64,000 bases of DNA from JBCBGF01 sp039193455 (lineage in GTDB: Bacteria; Pseudomonadota; Alphaproteobacteria; Rhodobacterales; Rhodobacteraceae), in assembly GCA_039193455.1 (NCBI GenBank), contig JBCCWO010000004.1:143968-207967 (forward strand), in the 5' to 3' direction. The position numbers were made by a program, and so were the translations under genes. Numbering within the stretch: the first letter of the stretch is position 1; each line of letters opens with the position of its first letter. Below the pieces are notes generated by a model, which did no database searches, had not been told where the DNA came from, and was given only the letters and a program-made list of their open reading frames with translations. Shown here one piece after another: positions 55,873 through 62,694 of this stretch.

Positions 55873-56118
55873 CTAGGACTTGCCCGCTTCCATGGCATCG
55901 AGGCGCGCCTTCAGCGCCTCGTTTTCCTCGCGCGCTTTCTGGGCCATCGCGCGGACCGCGTCGAACTCCTCGCGGGTGACAAAGTCACGCTCCGCCAGCC
56001 AACGGTCGACCCAGCCCTTCATCGCCGTCTCCGCCTCTTCCCGCGCGCCCTGGGCCACACCCATCGCATTGGTCATCAGCTGGGAAACGTCGTCCAAAAT
56101 CTTGTTACGGCTGTGCAT
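55873..56118 (-). CDS. UbiK-type accessory factor (BMFP domain)
   Basis: An 81-residue helical protein MHSRNKILDDVSQLMTNAMG... ending in a coiled-coil (REEFDAVRAMAQKAREENEALKARLDAME), the BMFP/UbiK pattern. UbiK aids ubiquinone synthesis by helping UbiJ. It is bounded by the start at 56118; longer readings run into lgt antisense. Directly convergent with the dehydrogenase gene (adjacent stops) and divergent from lgt. Confidence 0.88.
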   Translation of the reverse strand: MHSRNKILDDVSQLMTNAMGVAQGAREEAETAMKGWVDRWLAERDFVTREEFDAVRAMAQKAREENEALKARLDAMEAGKS

Positions 56119-56211
56119 CTTCGTCTCCGTGTCACGCATGCCTCGTATATGGTGCCGCGAGAATGGCGCGCAAGGTTGACATCGCCGCGCCTGCGGGCAA
56201 TCGGTCGCGCC

Positions 56212-57096
56212 ATGAGCTTTGCCATCCCCTTTCCGAACATCGGACCCGAGATCTTCGCCGTCGAGTTCGGCGATTTCCGGTTCGCCCTGCGTTGGTATGC
56301 AATGGCCTATATCGTGGGGATCCTGGTCGGCTGGCAAATCGCGGTGGCCGCCGTCAAACGCGCCACGCTCTGGCGGGACGAAAAGCCGCCGATGACGAAG
56401 GATCAGGCCGACGATTTCCTCACCCTGATCATTCTGGGGATCATCCTTGGCGGACGTCTGGGCTTTGTCCTGTTCTACCAACCGGCCTACTACCTCGCGA
56501 ACCCGATCGAGATCCTCTACATCTGGCAAGGCGGAATGGCCTTTCACGGCGGCCTTCTGGGCGTTGTTTTCGCGGGCCTTTGGTATTGCTGGAAACACAG
56601 CCTGCCGATCCCTTCTGTCGGCGATTGCATCGTCATCGCGACGCCCCCCGGCATCCTCTTGGGGCGCATCGCGAACTTCATCAATGGTGAGCTTTGGGGC
56701 CGCCCGACCGAGGCGCCGTGGGGCGTGATCTTTCCCGGCGAACGCGCCCAGTTCTGCCCCGGCTTCGACGCGCCCTGCGCCCGCCACCCCTCACAGCTCT
56801 ACGAGGCTGGGCTCGAGGGCCTGCTCCTCGGCATCCTGCTGCTTTGGCTCGCCTTCGCGCGCGGCTGGCTCAAGACACCCGGGGCGCTGACCGGCCTGTT
56901 TCTGGCGGGCTATGGCCTTGGCCGGTTCATCGTCGAATACTTCCGCCAGGCCGACCCCCAGTTCATCACCCCCGACAATCCGCTGGGCCACGTGATCCGG
57001 CTGGGCGAGGCGGGCGTCACCATGGGCCAGCTGCTGTCGCTGCCGATGCTGATCCTCGGCCTCGTCATACTCCTATGGGCACGGGCCCGCGCGTGA
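56212..57096 (+). CDS. lgt: Phosphatidylglycerol-prolipoprotein diacylglyceryl transferase
   Basis: A 294-residue polytopic inner-membrane enzyme that attaches diacylglycerol to lipoprotein cysteines. The family signature GRIANFINGELWGRPTEAPW, IWQGGMAFHGGLLGV and the ILGGRLGFVLFYQP segment are intact. It is first of three coupled genes (lgt, the MidA-like gene and pgeF). Confidence 0.97.
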   Translation: MSFAIPFPNIGPEIFAVEFGDFRFALRWYAMAYIVGILVGWQIAVAAVKRATLWRDEKPPMTKDQADDFLTLIILGIILGGRLGFVLFYQPAYYLANPIEILYIWQGGMAFHGGLLGVVFAGLWYCWKHSLPIPSVGDCIVIATPPGILLGRIANFINGELWGRPTEAPWGVIFPGERAQFCPGFDAPCARHPSQLYEAGLEGLLLGILLLWLAFARGWLKTPGALTGLFLAGYGLGRFIVEYFRQADPQFITPDNPLGHVIRLGEAGVTMGQLLSLPMLILGLVILLWARARA

Positions 57097-58163
57097 GCGC
57101 GCTGGACCACATCCTCAAACGCATGATCCGGGCCGAAGGGCCGATGACGCTGGCCACCTACATGGCCACCTGCCTCACCCATCCCGACCACGGCTATTAC
57201 ACGAAGCGCGATCCGCTTGGCGTGACCGGCGATTTCACCACAGCGCCAGAGATCAGCCAGATGTTCGGGGAACTCATCGGCCTGTCGCTGGCACAGCACT
57301 GGCTCGATCACGGGCGGCCATCCCCCTTTATCCTTGCCGAGCTTGGCCCCGGGCGCGGCACCTTGATGGCCGACGCGCTGCGCGCGACCCGTGCAGTGCC
57401 GGGGTTCCTTGCGGCGGCTCAGATCCATCTGGTCGAGGTCTCCCCTACCCTGCGCGCCACCCAGGCCGAAACGCTCACCGCACACAGCCCAATCTGGCAC
57501 GACGCGCTGGCCACCCTGCCCGAGGCCCCGGTCTACCTCATTGCCAACGAATACTTCGACGCCTTCCCCGTCCGCCAGTTCCGCCGCGACGCGCACAGCT
57601 GGCGTGAAACCATGGTCGGCCTCGACGGCGACACGCTCACCCTTGGCGCCGCACCCCCCGCCCCCTTGGCCGCGCTCGACCACCGCCTCGAGGACACCCG
57701 TCCGGGCGACACTGTCGAACTGAACGCCCCCGCCGCCGCCGAAGCGCACGCCATTGCGCAACGGATCGTCACCCATGGCGGGGCCGCGCTTGTCATCGAC
57801 TATGGCGACTGGCGTGCCCTGGGCGACACCGTGCAGGCCCTGCGCAATCACGAACCCGTCGGCATCCTCGACGCCCCCGGCACATCCGACCTGACCGCCC
57901 ATGTGGATTTCGAACCGCTCGCCCAGGCTGCCACCGACGCAGGCGCCCGCCACAGCCGCCTCACCCCGCAGGGCGTTTTTCTCGAACGCCTCGGCATCAC
58001 CCAGCGCGCGCAGGCGCTGGCCCGCACCCTCAGCGGCCCCGCGCTTGACAGTCACATCGCCGCGCATCGGCGCTTGACGCACCCCGCGGAAATGGGAACG
58101 CTCTTCAAGTGTCTCTCGATCCACCACCCCGATACCGCCCCACCCCCGGGCCTTGAACCATGA
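57093..58163 (+). CDS. MidA/NDUFAF7-like SAM-dependent methyltransferase
   Basis: A 356-residue methyltransferase. The N-terminal RAEGPMTLATYMATCLTHPDHGYY, GDFTTAPEISQMFGELIGL and AELGPGRGTLMADALRA (SAM motif) match the NDUFAF7/MidA family, which in mitochondria methylates a complex I arginine. It starts with GTG in a GTGA overlap with lgt and ends in an ATGA overlap with pgeF. Confidence 0.92.
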   Translation: MSALDHILKRMIRAEGPMTLATYMATCLTHPDHGYYTKRDPLGVTGDFTTAPEISQMFGELIGLSLAQHWLDHGRPSPFILAELGPGRGTLMADALRATRAVPGFLAAAQIHLVEVSPTLRATQAETLTAHSPIWHDALATLPEAPVYLIANEYFDAFPVRQFRRDAHSWRETMVGLDGDTLTLGAAPPAPLAALDHRLEDTRPGDTVELNAPAAAEAHAIAQRIVTHGGAALVIDYGDWRALGDTVQALRNHEPVGILDAPGTSDLTAHVDFEPLAQAATDAGARHSRLTPQGVFLERLGITQRAQALARTLSGPALDSHIAAHRRLTHPAEMGTLFKCLSIHHPDTAPPPGLEP

Positions 58164-58918
58164 CGCTGGAAATCATCACCGCAGATCTCCTGTCGCCCGT
58201 CCGCCACGGGTTCTTCACCCGCCGCGGCGGCGCGTCGTCGGGGGTGTTCGAGGGGCTGAACTGCGGCACCGGCTCGACCGACCAGTCCGACATCGTGCGC
58301 ATAAATCTGGGCCGCGTCGCCGACGCGATGGAGGTTGCGGCCCAGGGGCTCGTCCGCGTCCACCAGGTGCACTCCGCCGACGCCATCACTGTCTCGGCCC
58401 CCTTTGACGAGACGCCACCCAAGGCCGATGCCGTAGTAACCGCAACCCCCGGCCTCGCGCTGTCGATCCTGACCGCCGATTGCCAGCCGGTGCTGTTCGC
58501 CGATACCGAAGCGCGCGTCATCGGCGCCGCGCATGCGGGCTGGCGTGGCGCGCTGGACGGTGTGCTTGAGGCGACGATTGCGGCGATGGAGGATCTGGGC
58601 GCAAACCGCACCAACATCTCGGCCGTGATCGGCCCTTCGATCAGCCAACGCGCCTACGAGGTCGGGCCCGAGTTCTTCGACACCTTCCACGACGCCGATC
58701 CGGAAAACGCACGTTTCTTTGCCCAAGGCGCGGGCGACCGGATGCAGTTCGATCTACCCGCCTACGGGCTGGCGCGGCTGCGCGCCGCGGGTGTGGGCGC
58801 AGCCGAATGGACGCGCCATTGCACCTATTCCGATGCGCTGCGCTTTTTTTCCTACCGCCGCAGCGTCCACAACAAAGAGGCGGATTACGGGCGATTGATC
58901 TCTACGATTCGTCTTTAG
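58160..58918 (+). CDS. pgeF: Peptidoglycan editing factor PgeF (YfiH/LACC1 family)
   Basis: A 252-residue laccase-domain protein. HGFFTRRGGASSGVF, VRVHQVHSAD, LTADCQPVLFAD and AAHAGWRGAL carry the His/Cys/His metal site. The enzyme removes non-canonical residues from peptidoglycan precursors in E. coli. Third gene of the lgt unit. Confidence 0.95.
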   Translation: MTLEIITADLLSPVRHGFFTRRGGASSGVFEGLNCGTGSTDQSDIVRINLGRVADAMEVAAQGLVRVHQVHSADAITVSAPFDETPPKADAVVTATPGLALSILTADCQPVLFADTEARVIGAAHAGWRGALDGVLEATIAAMEDLGANRTNISAVIGPSISQRAYEVGPEFFDTFHDADPENARFFAQGAGDRMQFDLPAYGLARLRAAGVGAAEWTRHCTYSDALRFFSYRRSVHNKEADYGRLISTIRL

Positions 58919-59003
58919 CGCCGTTTTCTGCGCCCAATCGTGGCAAGAACGTGGCGCAAATTCCCGTTTCGCCTCGCAAATCCGGGAAAAATCAAATTGG
59001 CCC

Positions 59004-59018
59004 TTAACCAATTATTAT
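59004..59018. promoter_or_regulatory. CtrA-like box upstream of the small ORF
   Basis: TTAACCAATTATTAT, one mismatch from TTAA-N7-TTAA, lies in the 330-bp gap between pgeF and the 51-residue ORF. I see no further gene in 58919-59249. The long A/T-richer gap suggests a regulatory region or an unrecognised small RNA. Confidence 0.35.
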
Positions 59019-59249
59019 TGCCTGCCCCCTAGATTGGGGCCATTCGCGACGATTGCCGCAGGATATTGTGCCCACTCGAAGCGAATTCGAAAAAATGGGG
59101 CGAAAAGCAAGAAATCGTTTCCATCGCCCAATCGCCGCCGCAATGCGCGGTATTCTGGTCTCACGGTCGCATTAGATGGCCGCTGGTTGAGGCAACCACA
59201 CAAGGCACTCCGTTCAGGGGCGCCGACATAGGAGCGAAAGACAGTGTAT

Positions 59250-59405
59250 ATGACCATGCGTCTGAAAAAACGTTGGATTACAACCGTCCTTCGCGAATCC
59301 AAACAGCAGAATATTCAGCTGCCCTGGCAACGCGGGCAGCGCAGGCACCTATCGATCGTCCAACGTTCGGACACATCGACCCCGCGCCAGAGCGCGCGCG
59401 GATAA
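59250..59405 (+). CDS. Small basic protein, 51 residues
   Basis: The frame runs MTMRLKKRWITTVLRESKQQ to the stop at 59405; the product is strongly basic (about 11 Arg/Lys in 51) with a WITTV N-terminal core, no signal peptide and no Cys. GGAG lies 15 bases upstream of the ATG (or 21 before a second ATG). A strong intrinsic terminator follows at 30 bp, so the unit is separately transcribed. I recall similar short basic ORFs in Rhodobacteraceae but no function. Confidence 0.6.
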   Translation: MTMRLKKRWITTVLRESKQQNIQLPWQRGQRRHLSIVQRSDTSTPRQSARG

Positions 59406-59434
59406 CTCTACGACCCTCCTCGTGTAGACCCCTC

Positions 59435-59462
59435 GGCGGCTTCTTCGGAAGCCGCCTTTTTT
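59435..59462 (+). terminator. Intrinsic terminator after the 51-residue ORF
   Basis: GGCGGCTTC (59435-59443), UUCG tetraloop (59444-59447), GAAGCCGCC (59448-59456), followed by six T. This is the strongest terminator in the window and defines the 3' end of the short transcript. Confidence 0.95.
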
Positions 59463-59531
59463 CTTCACGATTCGCGGCGGCAAAACGGCGCTGCCGTGCC
59501 ATCGTCCCACCCGCTGAAACAAACCCGCGCG

Positions 59532-59546
59532 TTTACCATTGATTAA
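59532..59546 (+). promoter_or_regulatory. CtrA-like box upstream of the Hint gene
   Basis: TTTACCATTGATTAA differs by one base from TTAA-N7-TTAA and lies 157 bp before the Hint-protein start, in an otherwise gene-free stretch (59463-59702). Confidence 0.4.
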
Positions 59547-59702
59547 TTGAGCAGGGCCGACGAATTTCCAGAATTCTTTGACAAAGCGCCATCTGACCGG
59601 CCATCGTGCCCGCATCGAAGACCTGTAGTAACCAGTCTATCCGCAAGTACCAAATCGGTGGGGGCCGATGCGGATGTGACCAGACCGAAAAGGACTGATC
59701 GC

Positions 59703-60509
59703 ATGAACAGCCCCCGTGTGTCCGCCGCCGTCGGCGGAACCTCTCGTCTTATCCACCGCCCTACCAAAGCCTGGACCGTTCGCTCTGCCCCCGTGCAGCG
59801 TCGGCAGGTGCGCCAAGTGGCCCTGACCCGGCGCTATGAGGTGACCTACCTCACCGAAGACTGCCAGATCGAAGATTTCGTACGCGTCGCCCCGGCCATC
59901 CCGGTATTCGAACAGGCCTTCAGCGCCTTCGCCCACGGCGTTCTGATCAGCACCGCCCAGGGCCCCGTCGCCGTGGAAGACCTTGTCCCCGGCATGGAGA
60001 TTGAGACCGCGAAAGGGGGCACCACCACACTGAAATGGGTGGGTGCCATCACGCTCGTGCCCGGCGCGCCGACCGCCAGCGACGAACCCCAGCGGCTCTA
60101 CCGCATCACCGCCGACGCGCTTGGCCTTGGCCGCCCCGCGACCGATGCCACCTTCGGCCCGGCCGCGCGGCTCTTGAAGCGTGACCCCGCGATCCGCAAT
60201 TCGCTCGGCGCTGAGGCTGCGCTGAGCCCGGTCAAAAGCATGGAAGACGGCGTCAGCGTCGTCGCGCTGAACCCTGCCTCGCCGGTGCGCGTCTATCACC
60301 TGGCCTTCGACAGCCATCAGGTGATCATGGCCAATGGCGTCGAAGTCGAAAGCTATCACCCCGGCCCCGATGCCCATTACAGCATGTCCTCGGAACTGCG
60401 CGACCTCTTCGTCTCGCTCTTCCCGCATGTGGACAGCCTGCAGGATTTCGGCCGGATGATGTGGCCGCGCTTCGATACCGAAGCACACGAAACCTACGAA
60501 CTGGCCTAA
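59703..60509 (+). CDS. Hint-domain protein
   Basis: A 268-residue protein with a Hedgehog/intein (Hint) domain from about residue 73: AFAHGVLISTAQGPVAVEDLVPGMEIET and later the block YHLAFDSHQVIMANGVEVESYHPG, matching the Hint_2 type common in roseobacters. The nucleophilic Cys expected at the start of Hint (CFxxGT) is replaced by AFAHGV, so self-splicing is unlikely. The N-terminal 60 residues are basic. The Hint stop overlaps the convergent asnC-type stop by 4 bp. Confidence 0.88.
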   Translation: MNSPRVSAAVGGTSRLIHRPTKAWTVRSAPVQRRQVRQVALTRRYEVTYLTEDCQIEDFVRVAPAIPVFEQAFSAFAHGVLISTAQGPVAVEDLVPGMEIETAKGGTTTLKWVGAITLVPGAPTASDEPQRLYRITADALGLGRPATDATFGPAARLLKRDPAIRNSLGAEAALSPVKSMEDGVSVVALNPASPVRVYHLAFDSHQVIMANGVEVESYHPGPDAHYSMSSELRDLFVSLFPHVDSLQDFGRMMWPRFDTEAHETYELA

Positions 60510-61006
60510 GCCGTCCGGGCGAGCCGTTCTTCGAGCACGTCGAACGGCACGCCCGGCTCATCCTTTGCGCCGCGGATAACCAGCGAGGTCTTCACGCTCG
60601 CCACGTTCTCCGCGGCGGTCAGCTGTTCGGTCAAGAAACTCTGGAATGTCGAAAGGTCCGGCGCGACGCATTTCAGGATGAAATCCACCTCGCCGTTCAG
60701 CATGTGGCATTCGCGGACGAGCGGCCAGGCCCGGCACCGCGCCTCGAACGCCGAAAGATCCGCCTCGGCCTGACTGGTCAGCCCGACCATGGCAAACACC
60801 TGAACCTCGAAATTCAGCGCGCGCGCATCGACATTGGCGTGATAGCCTTTGATGTACCCCGCCTCTTCCAGCGTACGCACCCGGCGCAGACAGGGGGGCG
60901 CAGAGATTCCGACACGACGGGCCAGTTCGACATTGGTCATCCGTCCGTCGGCCTGCAATTCGGCCAGGATGTTGCGATCGATCTGATCGAGCTTGTGCCC
61001 CGGCAT
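60506..61006 (-). CDS. Lrp/AsnC-family regulator
   Basis: A 166-residue regulator with HTH LDQIDRNILAELQADGRMTNVELARRVGISAPPCLRRVRTLEEAGYI and the RAM effector domain (VFAMVGLTSQAEADL..., VRECHMLNGEVDFILK). Divergent from trxB across about 200 bp, a common pairing in alphaproteobacteria. Effector unknown; amino acids are usual. Confidence 0.93.
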   Translation of the reverse strand: MPGHKLDQIDRNILAELQADGRMTNVELARRVGISAPPCLRRVRTLEEAGYIKGYHANVDARALNFEVQVFAMVGLTSQAEADLSAFEARCRAWPLVRECHMLNGEVDFILKCVAPDLSTFQSFLTEQLTAAENVASVKTSLVIRGAKDEPGVPFDVLEERLARTA

Positions 61007-61210
61007 GTCGCCTCCCGCGAGAATCTTTTGTAAACCTTACGTGTGCCGCTAACGCTGCGCAATAATGTTTCGCACTTGAGCAAGATCGTAAACCTCCAGG
61101 CGCTCTGAGCGGTCGTGCGCAGGCCCCGCACACAGAAACGCGATCCCTCTTTCGGTCGGCGCAGTCGGCGTCTATATGCAAGGGCCATCACGCATCGGAG
61201 GCTGCCGCCC

Positions 61211-62176
61211 ATGTCCGCACCCAAGCACACCAAAGTCCTGATCATCGGCTCCGGCCCGGCCGGATACACCGCCGCGGTCTACGCCAGCCGCGCGATGCTG
61301 GAACCTGTGCTGGTGCAGGGTATCCAGCCCGGCGGCCAGCTGACGATCACGACCGAGGTCGAAAACTGGCCCGGCGATACCGAAGTGCAGGGCCCCGACC
61401 TGATGGTGCGGATGGAAGCCCATGCCAAGGCCGTTGGCACCGAGATTATCTCTGACCACATCCAGTCGATCGACCTTTCCAAGCGCCCTTTCACCGCCCA
61501 GGGCGACAGCGGCACGACCTACACCGCCGACGCGGTGATCCTCGCCACCGGGGCGCAGGCCAAATGGCTCGGCCTGCCGTCGGAGGAAAAGTTCAAAGGC
61601 TTCGGGGTCTCTGCCTGCGCCACCTGCGACGGGTTTTTCTATCGCGGGCAAGAGGTCGTGGTGATCGGCGGCGGCAACACCGCCGTGGAAGAGGCGCTGT
61701 TTCTGACGAACTTTGCCTCCAAGGTCACGTTGGTCCACCGCCGCGACAGCCTGCGCGCCGAAAAGATCCTGCAGCATCGCCTGTTCAAGAACCCCAAGGT
61801 CGAAGTGTTATGGGACCATCAGGTCGAAGAGGTCGTGGGCGCCGAAAACCCGCTGGGCGTCGAAGGCGTGCGCGCGCGCCATGTCAAAACCGGCGAGGTC
61901 ACGGAAATCCCGTGCAAAGGCTTCTTCGTCGCCATCGGCCATGCGCCGGCCTCGGAACTCGTCAAAGACCAGCTTGAGACCCATATGGGCGGCTATGTCG
62001 TGACCAAACCCGACTCAACGGCCACCTCGATCCCCGGCGTCTTCGCGGCTGGGGACCTGACCGACCATATCTATCGCCAGGCCGTGACCAGCGCCGGAAT
62101 GGGCTGCATGGCCGCCCTTGAAGCAGAAAAGTTCCTGGCCGAGGCTGAGAGCACGGTGTCGCAAGCCGCCGAATAG
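61211..62176 (+). CDS. trxB: Thioredoxin reductase
   Basis: A 321-residue FAD/NADPH enzyme that reduces thioredoxin. VLIIGSGPAGYTAAVYASRA, the redox motif CATC (C136, C139), NADPH fold VVVIGGGNTAVEEALFL and GVFAAGDLTDHIYRQAVTSAG are all present. I start at MSAPKHTK (61211); the preceding in-frame codons lie in the divergent control region. Confidence 0.97.
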   Translation: MSAPKHTKVLIIGSGPAGYTAAVYASRAMLEPVLVQGIQPGGQLTITTEVENWPGDTEVQGPDLMVRMEAHAKAVGTEIISDHIQSIDLSKRPFTAQGDSGTTYTADAVILATGAQAKWLGLPSEEKFKGFGVSACATCDGFFYRGQEVVVIGGGNTAVEEALFLTNFASKVTLVHRRDSLRAEKILQHRLFKNPKVEVLWDHQVEEVVGAENPLGVEGVRARHVKTGEVTEIPCKGFFVAIGHAPASELVKDQLETHMGGYVVTKPDSTATSIPGVFAAGDLTDHIYRQAVTSAGMGCMAALEAEKFLAEAESTVSQAAE

Positions 62177-62265
62177 GCCGGCTGCCACGCCCCAGCCAAA
62201 CCATCCGAACCCGGCGATTGTTGCGCACCTGAAAATGCGTTGTTTCCGGGATTTGCCGCGCTGCG

Positions 62266-62295
62266 GAAAGTTTGTTCTTGATTGAACAAACTTTC
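62266..62295. promoter_or_regulatory. Palindrome 1 upstream of the HTH-Sat frame
   Basis: A perfect inverted repeat with 12-bp arms: GAAAGTTTGTTC (62266-62277), spacer TTGATT, GAACAAACTTTC (62284-62295). The core is TGTTC-N6-GAACA-like (TTGTTC/GAACAA), shared with palindrome 2 at 32-bp centre spacing, about three helical turns. Confidence 0.8.
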
Positions 62296-62301
62296 TCCGA
62301 C

Positions 62302-62323
62302 ATATGTTCATCCGTGAACATAT
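62302..62323. promoter_or_regulatory. Palindrome 2 upstream of the HTH-Sat frame
   Basis: ATATGTTCA (62302-62310), TCCG, TGAACATAT (62315-62323): perfect 9-bp arms. It carries the same TGTTC-N6-GAACA core as palindrome 1. It lies just before the likely start of the winged-helix frame, as expected for autoregulation. Confidence 0.8.
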
Positions 62324-62334
62324 TGAGTGACCCC

Positions 62335-62694
62335 GTGGCCGTATCCACACTGACATCCGAGCAGGAAGATCAACTCTTCCGCCTGCTGCGCCAGCTTGAT
62401 GCGGCACCAGATGCGTCGCAACGCGCGACCGCTCAGGCCCTGGGAATCAGCCTAGGTCGGCTCAATTCACAACTCCACACCGCGGTCGAGGCAGGCTTTG
62501 TCCGTCTCACGGATCGCAACAGTCCCGACCGCAGACAGCGCGTTGCCTATGCGCTGACATCAAAAGGCGCCGCTCAGAAGGCGCGCTTGGTCGATCGCTT
62601 CCTCGCCCGCAAGCGCGACGAGTATAACGCCCTCCACGCCGAACTGACCGGCTCGGAAGGCCCCCTTCGCATTCCAGGTAATAGGACCGTTTCA
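62335..62694 (+). CDS. MarR-EPS-like winged-helix segment, in frame with sat and lacking a stop
   Basis: About 120 codons from a GTG at 62335 (TTG at 62323 and GTG at 62314 are alternatives) encode LTSEQEDQLFRLLRQL..., ASQRATAQALGISLGRLNSQL (HTH) and YALTSKGAAQKARLVDRFLARKRDEYNALHAEL, the pattern of EPS-associated MarR regulators. No stop codon occurs before the ATG of sat, which is in the same frame, so translation would yield an HTH-Sat-CysC protein. A tandem TAATAG at 62679-62684 is one frame away; one more base in the C5 run at 62661-62665 would put it in frame. Either a true fusion, slippage control, a broken gene or a sequence error. Confidence 0.6.

Noticed and set aside
62266..62323. 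LexA (SOS) box
   Set aside because: Alphaproteobacterial LexA uses a direct repeat GTTC-N7-GTTC; here the GTTC/GAAC halves are inverted with N6.
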